In this document: piece after piece, positions 35,801 to 49,300 of the stretch
Numbering within the stretch: the first letter of the stretch is position 1
How the letters are laid out: every line of letters begins with the position of its first letter
From: Symbiodinium natans
Taxonomy: Eukaryota > Sar > Dinophyceae > Suessiales > Symbiodiniaceae
DNA: 64,000 bases
Direction of reading: 5' to 3'
NCBI GenBank assembly: GCA_905221605.1
Contig: CAJNDS010002396.1
Location: forward strand, 74,501-138,500
Notes under the pieces: generated by a model
Told to the model about the DNA's origin: nothing
The model's database searches: none
What the model saw: the letters and a program-made list of their open reading frames with translations, nothing else
Position numbers and translations under genes: made by a program

Positions 35801-38743
35801 GAAACCCCTAAACCCTAAACTACTTTGAACCTTCAACCCGAAGGAACCCTAAACCCTAAACCCTAAACCCTAAACCCTAAACCCTAAACCCTAAACCCTA
35901 AACCCTAAACCCTAAACCCTAAAGCAGGAAGTGATGATCCGACGGCTGTCCGAGCTCAGTGATGAGGAGATCGAGGCTTTGTGTGCCGAGGCTTGGCATG
36001 GGAGAGGTTCAAGGTTTAGGGTTTAGGGTTTAGGGTTTAGGGTTTAGGGTTAGGGTCTAGGGTCTAGGGTCTAGGGTCTAGGGATTGGGGTTTAGGGTTT
36101 AGGGTCTAGGGTTTAGGGTTTCCCGGGAGCTTGGGGTTTGGGGAGGCTTCTTGTTTCAGGGTTGAAGGTTTTTGGGATGCAGTACGCCCTGGGTTATTGG
36201 GGTGAGGCGAGGCTTGGCCAGTACTTCAGGGCAGGTATATGTTGGGATGTTCCCCCTTAAACTAGCAGTCCTTAGTAGCAATTATAGTAACCATAGTACC
36301 CCCCCCCCCCCCCTCCTAAAATATTCCCTGGAAAGGAGTGTTAGTTTCAGGGGGGAACATCATCCCAAAGTATATGTCCCGTCCAGCACCCAAGAGGTTC
36401 CGTACATGTGGGAATGGCTCTTGGCATGGCGGGTTTCCGTCGCACCGTGCCTCGAAAACGTATCCTCCACCTAAAGGGTCAGGGGACTTAGTAAGTTAAG
36501 TAGGGTTAAAATTAGGGCAAGTATAGTTGCAATTACTTTTCTACCGCAAATTCGGGCACTTATAACCCTACTCACTAAGTCCCATGATCCTCCAAGTAAG
36601 GTCAGCCTCTTTCTCCCTAGAAAGCTCAGTAAGAGCACGTGGGACCTTCAACACCGGTTGGCGTGTCTCTGTTTCCGAACGTTTTCAACCGATAGCTTCG
36701 TCCCCTTAAAAATCGGGTTTAGGTGCAAAAAGGGGCCTGACAGAGAACAGCCCCTATGCGCCCGTTCATGAACAGTTCCAAGTAGGTTCTCAGTATGGTA
36801 TACCTGCAACGATGACCTTTTCGCGAGGACTTGTAACCTGCAACCCCCCGAGTATGACCTCCCCTAAACCCGAAACCCTAAACCCTAAACCCTAACCCCT
36901 AAACCCTAAACCCTAAACCCCAAGTCGACCGGCCAGTGTGGGATTGAGACCTCGGATGTGGACTCGGCCATGAAGGGGGACGACAAGATCAAGGCTTGAA
37001 GGGTTTCGAGTTTGGCATTGATGCTCCCCTTCTACTAACAGTCCAGAATAGGGATTATCATTTGTAATAGGGTGTACGTTCATGCCTACAAGGACTGTTA
37101 GTATACGGGGGAACATCCCAACCCGGGCTTAGGGTTTGAAGCAGGGTTTTTTGGCGCTTGATGCTAGGGAATATGGGTCGGTACGAACCTAAGGCCCCCA
37201 GTGCTTAACCCGAAGCTCTTCTCTAAAACAGGCGGTTCAGGGGGCACCTGTATGAAGCTCGCTAGCAGTGAAGGCTTCGATTCTTGCTACATGATTTGTG
37301 GACTACAGAGGGTTCAGGGCAGTACGGAAACCTTCAGGCTTGTTTCGAGCGTGCCCACATGGGCTGGAGGGGCTGAGGTGTTCTGATTTTAGTGTTTAGG
37401 GTTCAGGGTTTAGGGCGGTGGAGCTTCGGGTACATGCGTTGAGCGGCTTGTTGTTGACACACTGTGGGGCTGACCGGTTTGGGGTAGGGGGGGAGGGGGG
37501 TTGAGGTTGAGGGGCTAAACCCTAAAACCCTAAAACTCGAAAACCCGAAAACCCTAAACCCTAAAACCCTAAACCCTAAACCCTAAACCCTAAACCCTAA
37601 ACCCTAAACCCTAAACCCTAAACCCTAAACCCTCAGTCAATGGAGGCCCAAAAAAAGCCCCCTGGAGCCCAGGCCCTCTCGCAGAAGGAGAAGATCCTGG
37701 AGCTCTTCAGAACCACCGAGATGAAGTCCAGCTTGGACCTTTAGGGTTTAGGGTTTAGGGGTTTAGGGTTTAGGGTTTAGGGTTTAGGGTTTAGGGTTCT
37801 TTTACTGCTTTGGGGCTCCAGGGGGCTTTTTTGGGGGGTTTCAGGGCCGTAGGTCTTTAGGACGCTAGCGGTCGAAGAAGTTGGGGCTTTCGCCCGGGGT
37901 GTCGGCGTTTCTCAGATTCTGCGGGCTTCTGCCCGTCACTCTGGTGTAGGAACTTAAGGTTCAGGGCCACCCAGGCACCCTCAAACCCCTAAAGCCGCTG
38001 GGCCCTAAACCTTCGACCCATTAAACTCTCCGACCCTGGATCCTCAGCCCCAAACCCATACCATCAGCCCCACACCTAAGCTCTACACTCCAAACCCTGA
38101 GCCCGAAAGCTAAACGGTTAAGGGCTCACGGAGCAGGACCCGAGGGCCGGCATGCCGTTCTTCAGCTGAAGCCTGGAGGATGGCCTTTTGGGTCAGCGCG
38201 GGGGGGGGGGGGGGGGGGGGGGGGGGGGAGTGACACAGAGAGCCCAATCCCCCATTCGTTAAGTGTTTTTGCCTTGGGTAAGGAATAGACCTGAATGAAG
38301 GAATATACTTCAGTTCATGTTGCTAGTAACTAGTAGGATTTGAAGTGCTTGGCGTGTTGAGGCTGTTGAGTGGTTTCGGGTGGATTTGGGCATCAGTTGA
38401 CTTTCGGTGCGGCCATGTTGCGCGCGACAGAGTCCCGAAGGCAAGTAGTTCGGCGATTTTCGGCCAGTCTCACGTAGAGGCAGACACAGGTCACAAAGCG
38501 TCGGCCGTGCATGGAATCGGAAAATGAAGTGGCCTTTCTTGCCACTGCTGCGCGAAACTCAAAGCATTAAGCACTGCTCTGGGTCCTTGCAGCTTTCACT
38601 CATGCCTGTCATACGTCATACCCTCCGCATCCATAGCAACCCTAGACCCTAGACCCTATAAACCCTAGTCAACCTTGGCCCTGGCACCCATCAGATTTGT
38701 GGTAGAAGCGCCACTCGACTGGGCTCAAGTCGTGGCTGCATAT
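32887..38743 (+). CDS. Unrecognised charged, helical protein (partial model)
   Basis: Exons: 32887-32931 (WNLFGPHANLLARP), 34751-34832 (YLWRVENKQTTYAQQLTRYE, then QVEGDWR), about 35357-35431 (VYELEHVAEPLSRLHACF), 35928-35990 (EVMIRRLSELSDEEIEALCA), 36937-36993 (CGIETSDVDSAMKGDDKIK), 37637-37735 (MEAQKKPPGAQALSQKEK, then ILELFRTTEMKSSL), possibly 38137-38169 (DPRAGMPFFS, stop) and 38695-38743 (FVVEAPLDWAQVVAAY). The exons 35928, 36937 and 37637 join in phase 0 using GC donors. The reading LSELSDEEIEALCA-CGIETSDVDSAM resembles the tone of EF-hand or coiled-coil proteins, but no family was recognised. Whether 38695 belongs to the same gene is unknown because a possible stop lies at 38167. The exon at 37637 runs into an in-frame TAG formed by telomere repeat, so either the gene ends there or a GA donor at 37736 is used. 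Confidence 0.45.
35430..35553. mobile_element. Inverted-repeat element, family B
   Basis: GGGCGGTTTACGATGTTAATA at the left; GGCCCCTTACTTTCGTAACA then CCCCC at the right; inner TTATTGGGGTCC and TATCAGGGAATGCTACTATG match the family layout. Confidence 0.65.
36242..36369. mobile_element. Inverted-repeat element, family C
   Basis: Starts TTGGGATGTTCCCCCTTAAA and ends TTTCAGGGGGGAACATCATC-CCAA; the centre carries a poly-C run of about 16. Confidence 0.75.
36481..36598. mobile_element. Inverted-repeat element, family D
   Basis: GGGGACTTAGTAAGTTAAGTA-type left arm; CGGGCACTTATAACCCTACT then CACTAAGTCCC and CCTCCAAGTAA at the right. Related weaker copies: about 8177-8278, 19918-19985, 26746-26818, 31871-31945 and 34580-34690. 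Confidence 0.65.
37014..37121. mobile_element. Inverted-repeat element, family C
   Basis: Left arm GCTCCCCTTCTACTAACAGT, right arm GGACTGTTAGTATACGGGGG-AACATCCCAA. About 108 bases. Half-copies of the same family lie at about 30486-30532 (left arm) and 58455-58503 (right arm). Confidence 0.75.
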
Positions 38744-39570
38744 GCCTGACGCAGGGTTTAGGAGTTTATAGGGTTTGCTGGGCGGGGGGGGGGGGGAGGT
38801 CCAGATGTAGCCCCAAAGAGTTCCCTAACCTCCCCGAGGCCCAAATCAACCCAAAGACCACTGGGCCCGATAGCAAAAGATCTCCTTGACCCTCAGACTG
38901 CGGTCAACTTGAGAACTGAACAGTTCTATGTGCCCTATAGTCCATAGGTTGCCCAGGTTCCATGTTCAGGGCTGTAGGACGCATGGTTTCTCTGCCAAGC
39001 ACGTCTTTCATGGCGCCGGGGTTGCAGCCGAGGCGGGGCCTCCTTGAGGGCTCACAGGGCTATGCCCTAAGCCCCAAACCCTTCTACGCAGTCCACCTAC
39101 AGTTGAGTAGGAGTTGTGATATTGATCTACCTAGAATCAAACTGATATATTCTTACTACGCTCTTCTGCTGTCATGTTAGGATCTGACTATGTCGTGCTA
39201 TACTGTTGTATGATGATCGGGGCGGAGTTGAGAGTTCAAGGGCCTTGCGGGCCATGAGGGTATAGAATGAACGGGCCTTCGGGCTTGGGGTTTAGGGTTT
39301 AGGGTTCTTAGGGTTTAGGGTTTAGGGTTTAGGGTTTAGGGTTTAGGGGTTTCAACTAGCGTGTCTCTCTGGTTTTTGAGCGGTGTTTCCAATGCAAATT
39401 GCCAGAGGTTCAAGGTTCTCACGGATTCACTAGGCACCCTACTCCCTTAGTCGGGCCTGCCAGTTCAAAGTGGCTTAAAGTCCATCCATTTGCATGCTCG
39501 TGAAGCTTGGTGGTGTAATTCCGCACACCGACCAGCTACACCAATCTGGATTAGCGCGTATAGACCCTAC

Positions 39571-42500
39571 AGGTATCGGGTATGGTTTTGGCCGCGCGGC
39601 CCCCGAAGCCCCAGACGTTTGCATAACGAACTGCCGCCATTTGACGAACCAGGACAACCAGGAGGCGAGCATCATGAGCATCAGCTGCGTATGGTTTTGG
39701 CCGCGCGGCCCCCGAAGCCCCGGACGTTTGCAAGATGAACTGCCCGAGTGATTGGGGCCATTTGACGAACCAAGAGGCGAGCATCATGAGCATCAGCTGC
39801 GTATGGTTTTGGCCGCGCAGCCCCCTAAGCCCCAGACGTTTGCAAAACGAACTGCCCGAGTGATTGGGGCCATTTGACGAACCAGGAGGCGAGCATCATG
39901 AGCATCATGAGCATCAGCTGCGTATGGCTTTGGCCGCGCACCCCCTAAGCCGCACACTTTTGCAAAAACGAACTGCCCGAGTGATTGGGGCCATCTGACC
40001 AACCAGGAGGCGAGCATCATGAGCATCAGCTGCGTACGGTTTTGGCCGCGCGGCCCCCGAAGCCCCAGACGTTTGCAAAACGAACTGCCGAGTGATTGGG
40101 CCATTTGACGAACCAGGAGGCGAGCATCATGAGCATCAGCTGCGTATGGTTTTGGCCGCGCGGCCCCCCAAGCCCCAGACGTTTGCAAAACGAACTGCCC
40201 GAGTGATTCGGGCCATTTGACGAGTCAGGAGGCGAGCATCATGAGCATCAGCTGCGTATGTTTTTGGCTGCGCAGATCCCTAAGCCCCAGACGTTTGCAA
40301 AACGAACTGCCCGAGTGATTGGGGCCATTTGACAAGCCAGGAGGCGAGCATCATGAGCATCAGCTGCGTATGGTTTTGGCCGCACGGCCCCCGAAGCCCC
40401 GGACGTTTGCAAAACGAACTGCCCGAGTGATTGGGGCCATTTGACGAACCAGGAGGCGAGCATCATGAGCATCAGCTGCGTATTGTTTTGGCCGCGCAGC
40501 CCCCGAAGGCCCAGATCTTTGCAAAACGAACTGCCCGAGTGATTGGCGCCATTTAGACGAACCAGGAGGCGAGCATCATGAGCATCAGCTGCGTATGGTT
40601 TTGGCCGCGCGGCCCCCGAAGCCCCAGACGTTTGCAAAACGAACTGCCCGAGTGATTGGGCCATTTGACGAACCAGGAGGCGAGCATCATGAGCATCAGC
40701 TGCGTATGGCTTTGGCCGCACGGCTCCCGAAGCCCCGGACGTTTGCAAAACGAACTGCCCGAGTGATTGGGGCCATTCGAGCATCATGAGCATCAGCTGC
40801 GTATGGTTTTGGCCGCGCGGCCCCCGAAGCCCCGGATGTTTGCAAAACGAACTGCCCGAGTGATTGGGGCCATTTGACGAACCAGGAGGCGAGCATCATG
40901 AGCATCAGCTGCGTATGGTTTTGGCCGCGCGTCCCCCGAAGCCCCGGACGTTTGCAAAACGAGCTGCCCGAGTGATTGGGGCCATTTAGACGAACCAGGA
41001 GGCGAGCATCATGAGCATCAGCTGCGTATGGTTTTGGCCGCACGGCCCCCGAAGCCCCGGACGTTTGCAAAACGAACTGCCCGAGTGATTGGGGCCATTT
41101 GACGAACCAGGAGGCGAGCATCATGAGCATCAGCTGCATATGGTTTTGGCCGCCTGGCCCCCGAAGCCAGACGTTTGCAAAACGAACTGCCCGAGTGATT
41201 GGGCCATTTGACGAGCCAGGGGTCGAGCACCATGAGCATCAGCTGCGTATGGTTTTGGCCGCGCGGGCCCCGAAGCCCCAGACGTTTGCAAAACGAACCG
41301 CCCGAGTGACTGGGGCCATTTGACGAACCAGGAGGCGAGCATCATGAGCATCAGCTGCGTATGGTTTTGGCCGCGCGGCCCCCGAAGCCCCGGACGTTTG
41401 CAAAACGAACTGCCCGAGTGATTGGGGCAATTTGACGAACCAGGAGGCGAGCATCATGAGCATCAGCTGCGCATGGTTTTGGCTGCACGGCCCCCGAAGC
41501 CCCGGACGTTTGCAAAACGAACTGCCCGAGTGATTGGGGCCGTTTGACGAACCAGGAGGCGAGCATCATGAGCATCAGCTGCGTATGGTTTTGGCCGCGC
41601 GGCCCCCGAAGCCCCGGACGTTTGCAAAACGAACTGCCCGAGTGACTGGAGCCATTTGACGAACCAGGAGGCGAGCATCATGAGCATCAGCTGCGTATGG
41701 TTTTGGCCGCGCGGCCCCCGGGTCATTTGAACCAGGAAGCGAGCATCATGAGCATCAGCTGCGTATGGTTTTGGCCGCACGGCCCCCGAAGCCCCGGACG
41801 TTTGAAAAACGACGAACCAGGAGGCGAGCATCATGAGCATCAGCTGCGTATGGTTTTGGCCGCACGGCCCCCGAAGCCCCGGACGTTTGCAAAACGAACT
41901 GCCCGAGTGATTGGGGCCATTTGACGAACCAGGAGGCGAGCATCATGAGCATCAGCTGCGTATGGTTTTGGCCGCGCGGCCCCCGAAGCCCCGGACGTTT
42001 GCAAAACGAACTGCCCGAGTGATTGGGGCCATTTGACGAGCCAGGCGGCGAGCATCATGAGCATCAGCTGCGTATGGTTTTGGCCGCACGGCCCCCGAAG
42101 CCCCGGACGTTTGCAAAACGAACTGCCCGAGTGATTGGGGCCATTTGACGAACCAGGAGGCGAGCATCATGAGCATCAGCTGCGTATGGCTTTGGCCGCA
42201 CGGCCCCGAAGCCCCGGACGTTTGCAAAACGAACTGCCCGAGTGATTGGGGCCATTTGACGAACCAGGAGGCGAGCATCATGAGCATCAGCTGCGCATGG
42301 TTTTGGCCGCACGGCCCCCCAAGCCCCGGACGTTTGCAAAACGAACTGCCCGAGTGATTGGGGCCATTTGACGAACCAGGCGGCGAGCATCATGAGCATC
42401 AGCTGCGTATGGTTTTGGCCGCACGGCCCCCGAAGTCCCGGACGTTTGCAAAACGAACTGCCCGAGTGATTGGGGCCATTTGACGGACCAGGAGGCGAGC

Positions 42501-43070
42501 ATCATGAGCATCAGCTGCGTATGGTTTTGGCTGCACGGCCCCCCGGACGTTTGCAAAACGAACTGCCCGAGTGATTGGGGCCATTTGACGAACCAGGAGG
42601 CGAGCATTATGAGCATCAGCTGCGTATGGTTTTGGCCGCACGGCCCCCGAAGCCCCGGACGTTTGCAAAACGAACTGCCCGAGTGATTGGGGCCATTTGA
42701 CGAACCAGGCGGCGAGCATCATGAGCATCAGCTGCGTATGGTTTTGGCCGCGCGGCCCCCGAAGCCCCGGACGTTTGCAAAACGAACTGCCCGAGTGATT
42801 GGGGCCATTTGACGGACCAGGAGGCGAGCATCATGAGCTTTTGGCCGCGCGGCCCCTGAAGCCCCGGGCGTTTGCAAAACGAACTGCCGGAGTGATTGGG
42901 GCCATTTGACGAACCAGGAGGCGAGCATCATGAGCATCAGCTGCGTATGGTTTTGGCCGCACGGCCCCCGAAGCCCCGGACGTTTGCAAAACGAACTGCC
43001 CGAGTGATTGGGGCCATTTGACGAACCAGGAGGCGAGCATCATGAGCATCAGCTGCGTATGGTTTTGGGC
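39571..43070. repeat. 112-bp satellite array, about 31 copies
   Basis: Head-to-tail units of 112 bp (a few are shorter, for example near 40780, 41720, 41810 and 42840). Each unit contains GAGCATCATGAGCATCAGC, the palindrome GGCCGCGCGGCC and a GTTTGCAAAAC core. 112 is not a multiple of three, so the many overlapping frames on the minus strand are by-products. Copies differ mainly by G/A and C/T changes at CpG positions (GCGCGGCC versus GCACGGCC; CCGGACG versus CCAGACG) and by short deletions. The array sits in non-coding sequence between two genes. Confidence 0.97.
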
Positions 43071-43336
43071 GCACAGCGCCTGCTGAACAAGTTACCCAAG
43101 TCAGTGAAACCTGAAGCTTCCAACCATGAAGCATCGACATCCCCAACTCCCAAAGTTTGCCTCTAAGCCCTAAGCCCTTCGCTCTAGACTGTGAAAACTG
43201 TCCTTGTTGGAGAGCACGGGGGGGGCCTTAGGTGGTCTAAGAAGCTTTAGTATTCCCTGCGAAGCCCTAAACTTTAAACCCGAAACCTTAAACGCTAAAC
43301 CCTCCCTTAGAAGGAGATTGTAAGACTGGATTCCAG

Positions 43337-46300
43337 AGGTGCTGATGAGCTTGTCGGTGCCACTCGGCTTGGGGAGTGGAGAGTTTAGGGTTTAGGAGTT
43401 TAGGGTTTAGGGTTGCGAACTTGGTTACAGCCTGAATTAGTGTTTTTCGTGTATGACGAAGTTAACCCTAAACCCAGACCTTAAACCCTAAACCCTGAAC
43501 CCTTGCAATCAACCCGAAAGCCTAAACCCTAAACCCTAAACCCTAAACCCTAAACCCTAAACCCTAAACCCTAAACCCTAAACCCTAAACCCTAAACCCT
43601 AAACCCTAAACCTTAAACCCTAAACCCTGGGTTGTGATTTCGGATTAGTTACATGTTTTGGGATGTTGCAGATGGGGGGGTAGGTTAAGGGTTTTAGGGC
43701 TTGCTCGCTTTTGCTCATGGCATCCTGAGAGTGTAAAAGGCGCTTGTCAGTATCCTGGGAGTCCCTTTTAGCTTGGGCAATTCTAGAAGTAATTTTCGGA
43801 GGCCCGGAACCACAACCCAGGAACCCTAAACCCTACACCCCCAAATCCCGACCCGGGAGTTTCTGACCTTGGCATCCCAAGGAGTCTGGATGACAAGCAG
43901 AAGGCCGGCTGTCATCTGCAGATGACCGGTCGAGGGTTTGGGTTTAGGGGTTGGCTCCAAGGTACGTAGTTCCTTTCTGGGTACATAGCATCTGCACTGC
44001 CCCACGGAGCACGACAGCCACAACAGTAAGCGAAACGGAACTGTACTCGGGTAGGACTTTGGGTCATGCCCTAAACACTTAACCTTAAACCGTAGGACCC
44101 TAAGCCCGAAACCAACCCCAAGCTCTTATAAACCGAACTTGAACTATCAGAGTTCCAGGGTTGTGTGGGCTCTCAGTTTCATGTGGAACCGCTGGCGAGT
44201 AGGCGGACTACACCCGCGCACTCGGCGTGGACCCCGAGCGAGAGCGGGGACTCTTCGACGCGGTGCAGCAGGGGCCTTAGACTGCTGTGGGTGTTTGGGT
44301 TTAGGGTTTTCGGGTTCGGATTTATAGGTCTTTAGGGTTTACAGTAAACTCCGTAAAGTTGGAACATGGTTTAAGGACGATTAGAAATGGGACTCAGATT
44401 CGCAACCCTCTCGGGGTATGAAGATACTGAGTTTCCGACAATTTGGGAGTTTACCGTATACTATAGGGCTCCAAAGTAGTGTCCAATGTTTGGGGCCCCT
44501 TTTATGAGAATTTGATTTTGCGAAAATTTCTGTGAGTGGACCTTCATGTAGAACGACTACCACAAGCCTGGTTTAATGTTGTGGGTGTTGGGTGTTCGAT
44601 GCAAATCGCATCATGTGGACTGCTACCATTAGTCATGGCCGTGTATGTAGTCACATATCTTTCACATGGTACAGAAGCTCCGAAAAACTCTGTCCTTTTG
44701 TGTGGCATACCGATGAAGCCTCAAGACCGTTTGAGTTGGCTCTTGCTTGTAGTGTCTGCGTGCTGCTGCCAAGCTGGGTTCCCCGCTGTCGCGGGAGCAA
44801 TCGCTTGCCTTCGCAAACTTGCAGGTCCCAACCCCAAAGCCCTTCACCTGTCATTCTTTGCAAGGCGCATGCTGGGCCATCCTCTTCCGGAGCCCTGGCG
44901 ACAGCGGCTCGGCGCCGCACAAACTAGCGTTCAGGGCCCTGCAACTTCGAGTTGCTCAAGATTCGTGGGCTTAGGGCCTAGGGTGTGTAGTGTCTATGGT
45001 ATAGGGTCTAGGCCAGTCGAAAGCATGCTGCGGAAGGCATGCTGCAGAAGGCACATTCGCAGCAATGTACTGATATGCTCATGGCGGGTGACCTTTGGCC
45101 CCCTCCGATATTTGCGAGCTCCGTTTTGCACGGTAAGAGATAGGCTACAGTTTGCACGCTGATCTTGCTCGACGAGGGGTAGCGTCGCAAGTGTATTGGT
45201 TTGGTCGTGGTCATTGTGTTGAGCTAGGCTTGCGGGGAGTGGTCAGTGAATCTGAAAGTGAGACAAAACAAGAGCCGTTGCCCGAAGCCTTACATGAACG
45301 GGAGAGGTGATTGATATGATGCGTCACAAGATCACAGAAGCATGACAATGAGGTCATATCCCTGCACGTAGTTTTTGTTGGCAAAGTTTGGGGAGAGGCC
45401 CAGCACGATCTATACTTTGTCCGGATGGAACCCTAAAACCTCAACCTCTGGAACCCGACCTCAAGGAACCTTTGGAAAACGAGTTCCAAAGGGCCCCCCG
45501 AAGAGATGTGGCTTGTAGGATTTTTCGGGGGACAGTTTTAGACAAAGCCCACGTCGCAGGTTCAGATGGGGAAGTCTTGAGGTTTTGGGCCGGTTTGGGG
45601 TGCCAAGGCCCCATGAAATCTGAGGGTTCTGAGCCTCCCCTGCGCCCAGGTGCTTTGACGACCAGTGGCGGGTGTACTTCTACAACGAGCGGACAAAGAT
45701 TCCGTCGCACGGGTCTCAGGACTAAAGGTTCTTGGCCTCGTAGTGTTCAGGTGTTCCTGAAACCCTAAGAGCCCTAAAAAACCCTTCAAACCCTAAAGAC
45801 ACTAAACCCTAATAACCCTTCAAATCCTTCAAACCCCAAAGACCCAATGGTATCCCCCTCCCCATGGTAACCCCCCAAACCCTGCCTCTTGACCCTGAAA
45901 ACACCACGCACCCGGGGGGGGGGGGGGGGACTGAGAAAACCCCAAACCCTGAACCCTAAGCCCTAAAACTTAAACCCACCAATGAACGACAGGAGGGAGA
46001 AGGGTAAACCCGAAACCTTTGCCGCTTTAACCCTGAACCCTCAACCGTAAACCCAGCACGAACCACAGGGGGGAGACGGGAAACCGTAAACCTGCCATTA
46101 CCGAAAACCTTGAACCTCAATCAAGCGCTAAACCCGCAGTGAACCAATGGACCAGAGTGAATATCCTGAACCCTACAGCCTAACCCTAAACCCCTAAACC
46201 CTAAACCCCTAAACCCTAAACCCATGAACCACAGAACCGCCAGGGGGGGGGGGGAGGGGAACCCAAAACCCACCATGAACCACAGGGGCGAGGGGGGGGA

Positions 46301-49300
46301 TACCATGGGGGGCGGGAAGGGAAGGGGGGCGGGGGGGTGCGCTTATAAGCCTTTAAATCCCTAGAAGCCCTGTACGCCCTGTACGCCCCATAAGACCTGC
46401 AAGCCCTAAACCCCAAACCCTAAACCCCAAACCCTAAACCCTATACCCTAAACCCCCTCAGACTGATGAGGTGGTCCCATCCACTACTCCGCGCGCACCG
46501 CGCGGTGGTCGAAGCCTACCGCTGGGTGGTTGGGGCGCCGAGGGGGCGTTTAGGGTTTAGGGTGTGAGGGTTGAGGGTTTAGGGTTTAGGGTATGTAAGC
46601 GTTATATTGGGCACTTAAAGCGCTTTTCAAAACCCAAAGGTCAGCGTCTGTTGGGCCTAGAAACTTCGCCAGCAAGAAACTCAGGATCAACGTTACCCCC
46701 AAGTTTTTGGGTTTACCCAAGGGGGCAGAAGGGTTAAGGTGATTGTGGGCAATTGTTGCTTTTTGCTGGGGAAGAGTGGGGGGCAACGGTAGGGTTTAGC
46801 GGCTCAATCTGGGCAGCTAGTTCTTCTTGGCCGGACAGAACCTTAGGAGGAGTTCGGGTGCTTGTAGGACGCTAAAGACTTGGAGTCTTTAGGGTTTGTG
46901 ATCATGTATACTAGTTCTCCTTTGGGGGCCGGGGGGGGGGGGGAGGGTTATATCAGAGGTATATTCGCAGTTTGGTTTGGGCCTGGCCTGATCTATATTC
47001 CGGAGCTTCAGCCAGTTCGATCAGCGGAGCCAGCAGAGTGGCAGAGCCGAATCAGGTTCTTCACGAAACGCACGAGGCCAGGTAGGCCTTTTGGATACTT
47101 CCTGTGTTCCTTTATTGGATGCAACAGGGTCCTCTTGAGGAATCTGTCTTCCGAGCGTTTAAACGTGCCAACCTGGCCGCTTGAAAGCCAGAGGCTATAA
47201 TGTTCCCCTGTTTCCCATTCTGGGGTGTGAAGCAACTAGGCTCATCTACTCCCTAAACTCCCAAAACTCCCTAAACTCTCTCGACTCCCTAAACTCCCTA
47301 ACACCCAAAACTCCCTAAACTCCCAAAACTCCCTAAACCCCCAAAACTCCCTAAACCCAAAGCCCCTTTAAATTTAGGTTTTCTTGGGCTTCAGGTTTTT
47401 AGTGGGATCCTCTTGGGCCGCAGAACCACTCCCAGGGCTCCTTCCCCGAGTCGCAACGCAGTGCCGCGGCCGAGAAGCAGCTTCTTGGCCATCTCTGTTG
47501 GGGTAGGGTTTATAGGGTTTAGGGTGTAGGGTTTAGGGTTTAAGGTTTAGGCTTCAGGGTTTCAAAGTTTTGGGGTGTTTACCCGGGCCTGGGCTGGTTC
47601 GGGTTTAGGGCTACCAACGAACATGTAGGCCTTTGAGCCCTTAAGCAAAAACCCAATAACATATTCAACACACCCTTGTGCATACCCCTTAACAAGAAAT
47701 TACATCCTTCGTAATCTGCTGTTAGAGCTTACGGGGTATGGGTTGGGGTGTGTTGAACTGTTTCTTAGAAAAAGAGACCGGGACTTTTGAGAGCTGTCCG
47801 CGCGCACCCAGAGGCTCCAGGAGCTGGCACGGCAGGCTGAGGCTTGGTGCTGGGGTTGGGGTTTGGGGTTTGGGGTTTGGGGTTTAGGGTTTAAGGTTTA
47901 GGGTTTAGGGTTTGCTGTGGTTTGGGGGGGAGGGGGGCGGAAGGGGGGGAGGAAAGGGCAGGGAGGGCACGGTTCACCTGGCATGCGATTCCAAGGGTGT
48001 GAATGGTTAGACCAAGATAGGAGAGTTAGACTCTCAAGGTGTGACAGGGAGAGAGCGGTTGTCCCTAATTCAAGACTCATACAGGGGCTGTTTCACTGTG
48101 CTCACTATGTTCGTTCGCTTGTTTTTTACGCGGGAACGCAGTATAATCTACTTCGTGCCTGTTTCATGCTGTACGCAAGAAGCCTTTAGACCTAGGATAT
48201 ATATATATATATATATATATACATACATACATACACACATATATACACACATATCGTATATCTACATGACACGTCTGTACAGACACTCTATACCCATCTA
48301 TCTAGCTACCTAGTCTATCTGTACCCATCTATCTATCTACCTCGTCTATCTGTTTTGTGTTGTTTTATCTATTTATCTATATGTGTTTGTGTACATATAC
48401 ATATACATATATATGTACGTATGTATGTATGTATGTATGTATGTATGTATGTATGAGGCATATTCTGACGATGGCATGGGCTAAGCCGCGGACGGGTGAT
48501 CAACACGCTTGCATGCAATGCCCGCAGGCCGAGCTGCAGAACTGGAGGGAGGTGGAGACCCAAAATGGAAGGCTGGTCCCAGAAACCCCCTACTACTGCT
48601 AACAGGGGCCAGAGTGCCCTGAACCGCATGGTTGTAGTTGGGAGGGCGGTTCGAGGTGTTTACTTGCAGCTCCACAGGTAGTTGAAGTAGGTAAGTACCT
48701 CAAACAAGGTTGCAATCAGTTGCTATCCTGCTTGGAATCCGAAAACAGCTACTCATTATCCTTCCGGGGCGGTTCAGGGTTGAGGGTGGCATGGCGTTGG
48801 AAAACATGGGTATCATGCTGTTGGAACTCAGGTATTGGATCCCTCGTGGGCTGGATAAGGATTTGGCACTGAAGTTCGAAGGCGACATCCACCCCTTTCT
48901 TCGGCTATGTATGTATGTATGTATGTATGTATGTCTGTATGTATGCATGCATGCATGTATGTATGTATGTATGTGTGTGTATGCATGCATGCATGCATGT
49001 ATGTACGTATGTATGTATGTGTTTTTTGCATGCATGTGTGTCTGTGTCTGTGTCTGTGTCTCTGTCTCTGTCTGTGTCTGTGTCTGTGTCTGTGTCTGTG
49101 TCTGTGTCTGTGTCTGTGTCTGTGTCTGTGTCTGTGTCTGTGTCTGTCTGTGTTTGTGCGAATCCATTGCGCCAGTGTGTGTGTGTGTGTGTGTCATGCG
49201 TGTCTGTGTGTGGGTGCGTGTGCCCATACATATGCCGGAAGGTCCTACTACTTCCACATCGAGACACGCCAAACGAGTCTCGGCTTGTCGCGTCCCCTCA

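Noticed and set aside
39571-43070. CRISPR-like array
   Set aside because: The whole 112-bp unit is repeated with no unique spacers, and the context is a eukaryotic genome.
39475-43146. Dozens of overlapping minus-strand open frames of 65-181 codons with a repeated protein-like pattern
   Set aside because: They are frames through the 112-bp satellite. The unit is not a multiple of three, so no single frame continues, and there are no splice or start signals of the kind seen at real exons.
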